Positions 6,855-14,065 of a DNA stretch of 20,494 nucleotides are shown piece after piece (position 1 is the stretch's first letter; each line of letters opens with the position of its first letter). The position numbers and the translations under genes are program-made. The stretch is from an uncultured Oscillospiraceae bacterium (GTDB lineage Bacteria > Bacillota > Clostridia > Oscillospirales > Acutalibacteraceae), in assembly GCA_900548305.1 (NCBI GenBank), contig URJZ01000023.1, forward strand, positions 1 through 20,494, in the 5' to 3' direction. The notes under the pieces are model-generated. The model did no database searches. It was not told where the DNA came from and saw only the letters and a list, made by a program, of their open reading frames with translations.

Positions 6855-8435
6855 TTGTTCGTAACGAGAGGAAGATTCACTATTAAACTTTTTCAGTTTA
6901 AACGTTCTGAATCCAATCAAGGGAGAATGGAACATAGCTTAAGACTGGAACGAATGCGTCAAATTTGGAAAGGTATTTGCCAATCCATGTTTCAACTAAC
7001 AAAAAAATTATATTCTGCAACCATTCAGAAAGTACTTGCTCATTTTGTAGCACAAGCAGAGTGTGTTGCACAGGGAACTCAACATACAGACAATTTTCAT
7101 AAGAAATTAAAAAAATATGCATTGCATGTAATTGCTCCGGTTATGGGAGTTGCAGCTTTAACTGTTTCTTTTGGTTTTGCTATGCAATCTGTAAACGGTA
7201 TCAGTGCATCCGCACAAGAAAGACAAGTTGTTTACGGAGAACCGTTTGAAGTAATGCATCAGTTTATGGCTGAAAATGCTTCAGATACTTTAATCATACC
7301 ATCAAAACAAATGTCATCTTCTGCTTCATCATCAGAAACAACAAAACTTACCACAATAAGAACAGATGCGTTGGCTGAAAAAAGTACCGGTACTTACAAA
7401 GAGGCTGCTGGCCTTTATGTAAACGGTAATTTTATTGGAGCTGTTGAAAATGCTGCTGATTTAGATCATATGTTGCAAGATTTTTTGAATAATAATGCAC
7501 CTGAAACCTATGAATCGATTTCGTTTGCAGATGATATTCAAACAAAAACAGATCTTTATCCTGTATCTAGCATAGAATCAGCTGATTCTATTAAAGCGCA
7601 ATTAACAGGTCTTTCCAATAAGCCTATGGGTTATACAGTTGCTGAAGGAGATACATGGGATTCTTTGGCTGAAAAATTTGGCACCACTGCTAATGAATTG
7701 AAAGCGTTAAATCCAAATATATCTTCTCCGCTGAAAAACGGCGATAAATTAAGTGTGATTGTGAAGAAATCTATTTTGAATATTTCTGTTGTAAAAGAAG
7801 AAACATATGAAAAAGATGTTGAATTTGAAACAGAAGTGCAAGCAGATGATACAAAATACAACACTTATTCCAACGTGGTTACAGAAGGCGAGAACGGTAA
7901 AGCAACATGTGTTGATACTGTAACTTATATCAACGGCAAAGAAGCAGAACGTTCTAATGTTTCTACTACTGTAACACAAGAACCTGTGACAAAAGTGATA
8001 ATTGAAGGTACAAAAACTCCTCCGAACGGCAGTGTGCCGGGCGAAAGCAGTGGTACATTAACTTGGCCGGTTCCAACTGTTCATACCATTAGCAGTCCAT
8101 TTTCTTTCAGATGGGGTACACACCACAACGGTATTGATATTGCGAATGGAAATACGTACGGTGAAACCATTGTAGCGGCAGATGCCGGCACTGTAGAGTT
8201 GGCTCAAATGGACAATTCCGGCTACGGTTTATATGTTATTATCAATCATGGTAACGGAAGAAAAACTTTATATGGACATACAAGCAAATTGCTTGTACAG
8301 GCCGGAGATAAAGTATTCAAAGGACAACCAATTGCTTTGGTAGGCAATACCGGTAACTCCTTTGGTGCACACTTGCACTTTGAAGTAATTGAAAACGGAA
8401 CTCATGTTGACCCGTTAAATTACGTAACACCTTAA
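6855..8435 (+). CDS. Membrane-anchored LysM-G5-M23 peptidoglycan endopeptidase
   Basis: Up to 526 residues. A basic, cytoplasmic N-terminal part (1-90) leads to one membrane segment (about 92-112). Then come a Ser/Thr-rich linker (150-170), a domain at 185-252, a LysM peptidoglycan-binding module (259-303: YTVAEGDTWDSLAEKF... LNPNI), a G5 domain (about 305-385) and a C-terminal M23 zinc metallopeptidase (405-520). The peptidase has all catalytic elements: HNGIDIA (His424, Asp428), YGH (His475) and HLHFE (506-510). The enzyme should cut peptide cross-links in the cell wall from outside the membrane. The start is uncertain. TTG 6855 opens the frame but lacks a ribosome binding site. AGAGGA (6867-6872) would instead serve a rare ATT at 6882. 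ATG 6927 is too close to AAGGGAG. Its own promoter and terminator make it monocistronic. Confidence 0.93.
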   Translation: MFVTRGRFTIKLFQFKRSESNQGRMEHSLRLERMRQIWKGICQSMFQLTKKLYSATIQKVLAHFVAQAECVAQGTQHTDNFHKKLKKYALHVIAPVMGVAALTVSFGFAMQSVNGISASAQERQVVYGEPFEVMHQFMAENASDTLIIPSKQMSSSASSSETTKLTTIRTDALAEKSTGTYKEAAGLYVNGNFIGAVENAADLDHMLQDFLNNNAPETYESISFADDIQTKTDLYPVSSIESADSIKAQLTGLSNKPMGYTVAEGDTWDSLAEKFGTTANELKALNPNISSPLKNGDKLSVIVKKSILNISVVKEETYEKDVEFETEVQADDTKYNTYSNVVTEGENGKATCVDTVTYINGKEAERSNVSTTVTQEPVTKVIIEGTKTPPNGSVPGESSGTLTWPVPTVHTISSPFSFRWGTHHNGIDIANGNTYGETIVAADAGTVELAQMDNSGYGLYVIINHGNGRKTLYGHTSKLLVQAGDKVFKGQPIALVGNTGNSFGAHLHFEVIENGTHVDPLNYVTP

Positions 8436-8440
8436 ATTTA

Positions 8441-8476
8441 AAAAAGTTTTGCAGAAAGACTGCAAAACTTTTTTTA
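8441..8476 (+). terminator. Intrinsic terminator after the M23 peptidase gene
   Basis: A perfect 14-bp stem (arms 8441-8454 and 8460-8473, loop AAAGA) has a T run at its 3' side (8469-8475). It starts 5 bases after the stop codon. The A run on the 5' side could also make it work on the minus strand, but no minus-strand gene is adjacent. Confidence 0.93.
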
Positions 8477-8774
8477 TTTTATAGTAAGATGTATCTATAG
8501 GAATGAGAAATATCTATATGATAGGAAATAGGATTGATTCTTAATTTTTTGTCCATTCTTTTGGTAAGTCCTACACTAGCATAGAATAATGCTAGATTCT
8601 TTGCAATTTTTCACAATGTTGCGAATAAATTTTTGTGAGAGATTGACTTTTTTCTGTCAATGTATTATTCTTAATAAAGATGTTTTTTATATTTTATGAA
8701 AATTATATTTTTTAGATAAATGATATATAGAATGTTCAAATTGGAACATAACACAACGATTGGGGCGTGTCTCA
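8477..8774 (+). other. AT-rich leader region between the M23 gene and murA
   Basis: No gene is seen. The stretch contains an inverted repeat CTAGCAT-N6-ATGCTAG (8576-8595) and a pair of separated TCACAA/TTGTGA-like half sites (8611-8638). A sigma-A promoter (8643-8671) follows. The roughly 100 bases between that promoter and murA are very AT-rich, with no recognisable riboswitch. Confidence 0.5.
8643..8671 (+). promoter_or_regulatory. Sigma-A promoter of murA, overlapped by an inverted repeat
   Basis: TTGACT (8643-8648) and TATTCT (8666-8671) are spaced by 17 bases. The -35 lies in an inverted repeat ATTGAC-N8-GTCAAT (8642-8661), which could be an operator or a coincidence. Confidence 0.55.
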
Positions 8775-10058
8775 TTGGATAAATATGTAGTTACAGGCGG
8801 CAAACCACTAAAGGGTAATGTTACAATTAGTGGCGCTAAAAATGCTGCCATTGCTATTATACCGGCGGCAATTTTATCAGACGAAGTTTGCCGTATAGAA
8901 AATGTACCGAATATTACTGACGTAAACGATATGCTTCATATTATTCATGATATGGGTGCAGTCATTAAAAGAATTAATAAATCTACAATTGAAATAGATC
9001 CCAGACCAATTCATTCTCATATTGCTTCTTATGAGCTTGCAAGACATATGAGAGGGTCTTATTATCTGCTTGGCTCCTTGTTGGGGCGTTTTCATCATGC
9101 AGTGGTTTCTATGCCGGGCGGCTGTGACTTTGGTGTAAGACCGATTGACCAGCATTTAAAAGGTTTTTCTGCCTTGGGAGCTTCCTATAGCTTGGACGGC
9201 GGTATGGTAGATGTGCAGGCACAAGAGCTTACAGGTAACAATATTTATATGGACGTAGTATCTGTAGGTGCTACCATTAATATTATGCTGGCTGCCGTAA
9301 AAGCCAAAGGTTTAACTGTTATTGAAAATGCAGCAAAAGAACCGCATATTGTAGACCTTGCAAACTTTTTAAGTTCCATGGGCGCAGACATTAGAGGCGC
9401 AGGTACCGACGTGATTAAAATTTACGGTGTAGAACATTTACACGGTACTACATATTCTATTATTCCTGACCAAATTGAAGCCGGTACTTACATGGTGGCC
9501 ATTGCAGCAACCAGTGGAGATGCAGTGATTGAAAATGTTATTCCAAAGCATTTAGAATCTATTTCTGCAAAATTAGAAGAAATGGGTGTAATTGTCGAAG
9601 AGTTTGATGATTCCATCCGTATTAAACGCGACGGACAGTTGCAAAAATGTAATGTAAAAACAATGCCACATCCTGGCTTTCCAACAGATATGCAACCGCA
9701 AATTTCTGTTTTGCTTGCAATTGCACAGGGTACCAGTATTATTACGGAAAGTGTTTGGGATAGCCGTTTCCGTTATGTAGAAGAATTGCGTCGTATGGGC
9801 GCACAATTCTCGGTGGACGGTAAATTGGCTGTTATTGAAGGTGTAGATCATTTAAATGCAGCACCTGTAAAAGCGACAGATTTGCGTGCAGGCGCGGCAG
9901 TGGTGATTGCTGCTTTATGTGCTAATGGTGTAAGCCAAATTGAAGAAATTCGTCACATTGAGCGCGGCTATGAAGACATTGTAGAAAAATTACAGAAATT
10001 AGGAGCAGATATCAAGAGAATTCACACTCCGGAAGATACACAGCCAAAGGCAATGTAA
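8775..10058 (+). CDS. murA: UDP-N-acetylglucosamine 1-carboxyvinyltransferase (MurA)
   Basis: MurA transfers enolpyruvate from PEP to UDP-GlcNAc, the first committed step of peptidoglycan synthesis, in the cytoplasm. From TTG 8775 the protein has 427 residues, a normal length, and begins with the typical MDKYVVTGGKPLKG. Other features are the SGAKNAA motif (about 20-26), the catalytic loop PGGCDFGVRPIDQHLKG with the PEP-reacting cysteine at residue 117, and FPTDMQPQ near 305. The frame is open to TTG 8760, but the G-rich site GGGG (8762-8765) is 9 bases before TTG 8775 and fits the family start, so 8775 is preferred. Firmicutes often have two MurA paralogues, and which one this is cannot be told here. 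A cysteine at the reactive position predicts fosfomycin sensitivity of the enzyme. Confidence 0.97.
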   Translation: MDKYVVTGGKPLKGNVTISGAKNAAIAIIPAAILSDEVCRIENVPNITDVNDMLHIIHDMGAVIKRINKSTIEIDPRPIHSHIASYELARHMRGSYYLLGSLLGRFHHAVVSMPGGCDFGVRPIDQHLKGFSALGASYSLDGGMVDVQAQELTGNNIYMDVVSVGATINIMLAAVKAKGLTVIENAAKEPHIVDLANFLSSMGADIRGAGTDVIKIYGVEHLHGTTYSIIPDQIEAGTYMVAIAATSGDAVIENVIPKHLESISAKLEEMGVIVEEFDDSIRIKRDGQLQKCNVKTMPHPGFPTDMQPQISVLLAIAQGTSIITESVWDSRFRYVEELRRMGAQFSVDGKLAVIEGVDHLNAAPVKATDLRAGAAVVIAALCANGVSQIEEIRHIERGYEDIVEKLQKLGADIKRIHTPEDTQPKAM

Positions 10059-10098
10059 GCTGAAAATGATATTTGCCGAAATTTGATAATAATATGAA

Positions 10099-10133
10099 GA
10101 AAGAGCCTGTCGTACAATGCGATAGGTTCTTTC
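10099..10133 (+). terminator. Hairpin after murA, possible weak terminator
   Basis: A 14-bp stem (arms 10099-10112 and 10120-10133, loop of 7, two G-U pairs) lies 41 bases after the murA stop. The 3' arm contains TTCTTTC but no T run follows, so termination would be weak; an RNA-stability or attenuation role is equally possible. Confidence 0.4.
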
Positions 10134-10179
10134 GTGCTGTCACTGATAATTACTGCGAGACAGAAATTAGGTAGGTATC

Positions 10180-10580
10180 ATGGTAGGATTTCAGGTACAA
10201 TATTTCTTTGTTCCAATTGGAAGTGAGGACTTCCTTCATTCGCTTTTTTAACGGTGGCATATCATTTAGAGCATAGGGAATAGGGAAGCCGCTTTCCCGT
10301 TATTACGAGCGAAGTATATCAAGGCTATTTATTACCTGAATACGCAAAGCAAGCCGAAGAAGAGTTGAGCGTTATCACAGCAGATTTCAAAAGGCTAAAA
10401 TAAAATCAAATCATTCGGGATATAGGTGATTTGTCGAAACAACCACCGTGGGAGTCTGATATCAGCAAAGAGATAACGGACTTTTTCAATTTTTTATCAC
10501 CAGCGACGGAACTGACGTTATTGCGATTTTCAATTATGCTCGTTTAAAAGTAATCGAATTACGGTTACCTCTTGGGATTC
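10180..10580 (+). pseudogene. Degenerate Imm70-like immunity protein gene
   Basis: A broken gene readable across frames as one protein of about 130 residues. It starts at ATG 10180 with an AGGTAGG-type ribosome binding site and reads VPIGSEDFLHSLF. The frame is then lost at a T tract (10244-10249). In the next frame it reads TVAYHLEHRE, a stop (TAG 10281), GSRFPVITSEVYQGYLLPEYA..., a stop (TAA 10401) and DIGDLSKQPPWESDIS. The frame is lost again at a T tract (10490-10495) and continues FFITSDGTDVIAIFNYA. The order of conserved pieces (FLHS, GSRFP, YQG, PPW, TSDG-D) resembles the Imm70 immunity proteins of polymorphic toxin systems as I remember them. Each frameshift is explained by loss of one T, and the TAG by a Trp-to-stop change. 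The last segment runs into walJ without a stop. No toxin gene is beside it. Confidence 0.6.
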
Positions 10581-10615
10581 ATCAAATGCATTTACAGAAA
10601 CAATGGAGGAGAAAT

Positions 10616-11410
10616 ATGGCTAGAATTTGCCCATTATTCAGCGGAAGCAGTGGGAACAGTTACTTTGTTGGTTCAGCGGATGCCGGTATTTTAATTGATA
10701 TTGGCCGCAGTGCAAAACAAATACAAGAAATGTTGTCTGCATGTGATATTCCGCTTGGAGCGATTAAGGCGATATTTCTGACTCATGAACATACGGATCA
10801 CATTAAAGGACTTCGTGTGTTTACTTCCAGATATAAAATACCTGTATTTTCTTCTCAAGGTACACTGCAAGCGTTAGAAGAATCACAGCAGTTGAATGCA
10901 GATGTTCCGGCAGAGCTGGTAGACGGTAGAGGAATTGAATGTGCCGGTATGTGGATTTCATCCTTTCCTACATTGCATGACTGTGCGGAGGGAATAGGCT
11001 TTCATATTACAACTGCAGATGACCGTACGTTATCCTTTGCAACCGATTTAGGCTGTATGACAGAGCAAGTGTATCATAATTTAGCGGGCAGTGATTTTGT
11101 TGTATTGGAATCCAATCACGATGTCGGAATGCTGAAAACAGGTAATTATCCATATGTGTTAAAGCAGCGTATTATTTCCGATTATGGACATTTATCCAAT
11201 GAATCTTGCGCTGATATTTTGCAAAAACTGGCAAAGATGGGAACGGCTCGCTTTTTGTTGGCGCATTTAAGTCATGAAAATAATACGCCTGACCTTGCAC
11301 TGCAAACTTCTTTGTGCTCGTTGACAATGGAAGGACTCAAGCGTGGTCTTGACTATGAAATTGATATTGCACCGAGAGAAAACACAAAACACGAAACCAT
11401 TCTATTTTAA
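10616..11410 (+). CDS. walJ: MBL-fold metallohydrolase WalJ (YycJ)
   Basis: A 264-residue metallo-beta-lactamase-fold protein of the WalJ/YycJ group. In Bacillus and relatives it is linked to the WalKR regulon and to coordinating cell division with DNA replication; exonuclease activity has been proposed. Signatures are LFSGSSGNSYFVG (7-19), the metal-binding LTHEHTDH (55-62), LHD (120-122), ATDLG (142-146), SNHDVGMLKTGNYPYVLKQR (167-186) and GHLSN (191-195). The ATG at 10616 has GGAGG (10605-10609) 6 bases upstream. The frame is open a little further upstream, but that part belongs to the preceding pseudogene. The gene lies 9 bases before rlmH, matching the Bacillus neighbourhood in which yycJ lies near rlmH. 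walK and walR are not in the window. Confidence 0.93.
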   Translation: MARICPLFSGSSGNSYFVGSADAGILIDIGRSAKQIQEMLSACDIPLGAIKAIFLTHEHTDHIKGLRVFTSRYKIPVFSSQGTLQALEESQQLNADVPAELVDGRGIECAGMWISSFPTLHDCAEGIGFHITTADDRTLSFATDLGCMTEQVYHNLAGSDFVVLESNHDVGMLKTGNYPYVLKQRIISDYGHLSNESCADILQKLAKMGTARFLLAHLSHENNTPDLALQTSLCSLTMEGLKRGLDYEIDIAPRENTKHETILF

Positions 11411-11419
11411 GGAGTAACT

Positions 11420-11899
11420 ATGCTAACGGTAAATTGTATTTGTGTGGGAAAATTGAAGGAGCGCTATTGGACACAAGCGTGTGAAGAATATCAAAAACGT
11501 TTGAGCGCATTTTGTAAGTTTCGTATCATAGAGGTGGCAGAGTATAAGCTTCCTGAACAGCCATCAGAAATGCAAATTCAGCAGGCTTTGAAAGTAGAAG
11601 GGGAGAAAATACTCCTATTGGCTGCAGGCAGCACGGTGATTCCTTTATGCATTGAAGGAAAACAAATAGATTCTCCGGCCTTGGCACAGCATCTTGGTAC
11701 ATTGGCTTTGAATGGTGTCAGCGCAGTCAGTTTTGTGATTGGAAGTTCCCACGGTTTGTGTGATAAAGTCAAACAAAGCGGGACACTACAGCTTTCTATG
11801 TCGCGTATGACGTTTCCGCACCAATTGGCAAGGGTAATGCTTTGCGAGCAAATTTACCGTGCGTTTCAGATACAAAATCATGGTCGCTACCATAAATAG
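11420..11899 (+). CDS. rlmH: 23S rRNA (pseudouridine1915-N3)-methyltransferase (RlmH)
   Basis: A 159-residue SPOUT-class methyltransferase that modifies pseudouridine 1915 in helix 69 of 23S rRNA. Family markers are the start MLTVNCICVGKLKERYW (1-17), the knotted SAM-binding segment SFVIGSSHGLCDKV (104-117), MSRMTFPHQLARVMLCEQIYRA (127-148) and the invariant C-terminal YHK. The SAM loop reads IGSSHG where IGG is usual, a mild variation. AAGGAG overlaps the walJ stop, so translation is probably coupled. The gene belongs to a walJ-rlmH-GNAT transcription unit. Confidence 0.97.
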   Translation: MLTVNCICVGKLKERYWTQACEEYQKRLSAFCKFRIIEVAEYKLPEQPSEMQIQQALKVEGEKILLLAAGSTVIPLCIEGKQIDSPALAQHLGTLALNGVSAVSFVIGSSHGLCDKVKQSGTLQLSMSRMTFPHQLARVMLCEQIYRAFQIQNHGRYHK

Positions 11900-11956
11900 A
11901 TTGCATCGATTGGATTATATTTTCGGTTTTTCTGACGCTGTTTGTAAGGAGCACAT

Positions 11957-12418
11957 ATGAACATACGGTCTTATCATAGTGACGATTGTACAGCCATTCT
12001 TTCATTGTTTTATGAAACGGTTCATAAAATCAACCAGAGAGATTATACACGGGAACAAATTAAGGCATGGACAAACAATAACAATATTGACCCGCTTGCC
12101 TGGGATTTATCGTTGACTCACCATAAAACTTTGGTAGCAGAAATGGACGGTATCATTGTTGGCTTTGGTGATTTAAACGGTAATTTTTTGGACAGACTTT
12201 ATGTACATGCAGAGTATCAGCGAAAAGGAATTGCAACTGCAATTATGGACGGACTGGAACAATATGTAGCAGAGCAAAATTATGCAACGATTGTGACACA
12301 TGCTTCCATCACTGCCTATCCGTTTTTTCGGGACAGAAACTATCAGTTGGTCAAAGAACAACAGGTGGAACGTCATGGCGTGTTTTTGAAAAATATGATA
12401 ATGCAGAAGGAACTTTAG
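11957..12418 (+). CDS. GNAT family N-acetyltransferase (YafP-like)
   Basis: A 153-residue acyl-CoA-dependent N-acetyltransferase. The N-terminus IRSYHSDDCTAILSLFYETV (3-22) and DYTREQIKAWT (29-39) resemble the YafP-type subgroup. Motif A, with the acetyl-CoA pyrophosphate loop, is LDRLYVHAEYQRKGIATAIM (78-97). HASITAYPFFRDRNYQLV (115-132) covers the C-terminal strands. The ATG at 11957 has AAGGAG (11946-11951) at a good distance. It follows rlmH by 57 bases on the same strand and is probably the last gene of that unit. The substrate cannot be inferred. Confidence 0.9.
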   Translation: MNIRSYHSDDCTAILSLFYETVHKINQRDYTREQIKAWTNNNNIDPLAWDLSLTHHKTLVAEMDGIIVGFGDLNGNFLDRLYVHAEYQRKGIATAIMDGLEQYVAEQNYATIVTHASITAYPFFRDRNYQLVKEQQVERHGVFLKNMIMQKEL

Positions 12419-12700
12419 ATAAACTAGTTTTTCTGAAAATCCTGGTTGTAGGTGTATTTGAAACTAAGAGAAAACATTGCATAAAGAAATTGCAATTTTG
12501 GAAAAGTGTTTTGGTAGAACAGAAGTGGTATGATAATGCAGCAAGAATTTAAGATGGCTTTTAGATGTTATTTAAGAAAATAAATTCAATATGTCTTTGT
12601 TATCATAAAGAATTTAGCACAGCGTAATTGTTATTCATCGTTGTCAAGAAAGTACGGGCTGTTCAGCGATGATATGGTTACTGTGAAAATATTATAAAAT
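12419..12700. other. Non-coding stretch between convergent genes, unidentified remnants
   Basis: No intact gene on either strand. One + strand frame reads TLHKEIAILEKCFGRTEVV (about 12473-12530) before stops, which has the look of decayed coding sequence but is not recognised. A segment near 12528-12555 resembles the end of the GNAT gene (12398-12424), sharing TATGATAATGCAG and about 22 of 27 bases. Confidence 0.4.
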
Positions 12701-12732
12701 AAAAAGAGATACACAGCTGTGTATCTCTTTTT
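12701..12732. terminator. Bidirectional terminator between the GNAT gene and the lysine operon
   Basis: A perfect 32-base palindrome (arms 12701-12716 and 12717-12732) has AAAAA on the left and a T run on the right (12728-12734). It can therefore terminate both the + strand walJ-rlmH-GNAT unit and the minus-strand operon, whose last stop codon lies 28 bases away. Confidence 0.9.
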
Positions 12733-12759
12733 TTCGTTGTGTTATCAAAACAATTGTGT

Positions 12760-13209
12760 TTACGCAATGATTGCTTCAATAGCGGAGACAGTTGTTTCAT
12801 GATCAGATGCTGGAACCAATAGAGAAATTTCTGTTTCTGCAGTGGTGATCATACGGATATCCGTTTTTGCATTTGAAGCAGCGCCAAATATTTTGCTGGC
12901 AAATCCCGGATGATTTTTCATCGCTTCATCTGCAATAATAATCTTGCTGTTGCCGCTGCTGATAACTGTTTTTACTCCAAGCTCATTGTGCAGATGGTTG
13001 GAAAATGTCAACAGTTTTGGAAGATCATTGTCCGACATAGTAAAAGATAAAGAAGACATTGCGCTTTGAGAAGGCGCTAATGAAATCATATCAATGTCAA
13101 TACCCAGTTCAGCTGCTTTATCAAAAATTTGATGAATTACAGTTAAATCAGAAGGACAGTTTTGTAATGTAACCAATGTAATATCCATACTGGAAGTAAT
13201 CGTTGTCAT
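12760..13209 (-). CDS. Free-standing aspartokinase-type ACT domain protein
   Basis: A 149-residue protein made of two ACT domains (about 9-75 and 88-147) and nothing else. The first reads DITLVTLQNCPSDLTVIHQ, then FDKAAELGIDIDMISLAPS, which is very close in style to the lysine-binding ACT region at the C-terminus of aspartokinases. The second starts SKIIIADEAMKNHPGFASKIF. No kinase part is present, so this is a regulatory subunit candidate rather than an enzyme. It is the last gene of the asd-dapA-dapB operon under lysine riboswitch control. The start ATG 13209 has AAAGGAGG at about 13220-13227. A longer frame from 13242 overlaps the dapB stop but lacks a ribosome binding site. Its partner (aspartokinase or another pathway enzyme) is not in the window. 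Confidence 0.85.
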   Translation of the reverse strand: MTTITSSMDITLVTLQNCPSDLTVIHQIFDKAAELGIDIDMISLAPSQSAMSSLSFTMSDNDLPKLLTFSNHLHNELGVKTVISSGNSKIIIADEAMKNHPGFASKIFGAASNAKTDIRMITTAETEISLLVPASDHETTVSAIEAIIA

Positions 13210-13234
13210 AAAGCAAAAGCCTCCTTTTTTTATT

Positions 13235-13990
13235 TTAGTCATTGATTAAATCAGACATATCGTATAGTCCGGCAGGTTTGCCTGCCAGAAACATTGCTGC
13301 GTTAATGGAACCTGTTGCAAATACTTCTTTTGATTGTGCTACATGAGTCAGAGAAAGGGTTTCGTGATGTCCTGCAAATAGCACTTCATGTTCACCTACG
13401 ATGGTGCCACCTCTAACTGCGTGTAAACCGATTTCGTTTTTATCACGTTTTTTGCGTTGAGAATGTCGGTCATATTCGTAATGCATGGTACGGTCTAATA
13501 CTTCACAAACGCCGTCTGCAATCATCAGAGCAGTTCCGCTGGGGGCATCAATTTTTTTGTTGTGATGCTTTTCGATAATCTCTATATCGAATTGGTCGCC
13601 TAAAATAACGGCAGCTTTTTTGGCTAGTTCAATTAATAGGTTAATTCCTAAAGACATATTTCGGGAATAGAATACCGGAATTTGTTTTGATGCTTCTTTC
13701 AGTTCATTTACTTGAGATTCTGTGTATCCTGTTGTGCAAAGTACTACAGGAATACGTTCTTTGATTGCGTATGCCAAAAGTGGTGTTAAAACAGAAACAT
13801 GAGAAAAATCAATAATGACATCTGCTCCGCATGTTAATTCATCTGCATTGCTGTAAATAGGAAAATCACTGTATACATTGGTGTTAATGTCTAAACCTGC
13901 AACAATTTTGCAATCATCTCGATTACTGATGCATGCAGCAATTTCATGTCCCATAGCACCGTTGGCTCCGCTTAAAATAATACGTTTCAT
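13235..13990 (-). CDS. dapB: 4-hydroxy-tetrahydrodipicolinate reductase (DapB)
   Basis: DapB reduces 4-hydroxy-tetrahydrodipicolinate to tetrahydrodipicolinate with NAD(P)H. At 251 residues it is full length. The Rossmann motif GANGAMG is at 8-14 and the aspartate-ended strand AGLD at 31-34. DFSHVS (61-66), CTTGYT (85-90) and the catalytic/substrate-binding EKHHNKKIDAPSGTA (140-154) follow, with His142 and Lys146 as the expected acid/base residues. It is the third gene of the operon, 75 bases after dapA. The start ATG 13990 has a moderate GAAAGAG ribosome binding site. The stop lies 25 bases before the ACT protein start. Confidence 0.97.
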   Translation of the reverse strand: MKRIILSGANGAMGHEIAACISNRDDCKIVAGLDINTNVYSDFPIYSNADELTCGADVIIDFSHVSVLTPLLAYAIKERIPVVLCTTGYTESQVNELKEASKQIPVFYSRNMSLGINLLIELAKKAAVILGDQFDIEIIEKHHNKKIDAPSGTALMIADGVCEVLDRTMHYEYDRHSQRKKRDKNEIGLHAVRGGTIVGEHEVLFAGHHETLSLTHVAQSKEVFATGSINAAMFLAGKPAGLYDMSDLIND

Positions 13991-14065
13991 TTGCTCTTTC
14001 CATGCCTTTCAATTTACCAATACTGTCTAGATACAGCGTTGTGTTACATCTGTTTTGTTTTTTAC

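Noticed and set aside
8611..8638. TCACAA/TTGTGA half sites upstream of murA as a Rex- or Fnr-like operator
   Set aside because: The spacing between half sites is far too long for a Rex or Fnr box and the AT-rich context makes such matches common.
10099..10133. Hairpin after murA as a standard intrinsic terminator
   Set aside because: The stem is good but no T run follows, so it is listed only as a weak candidate.
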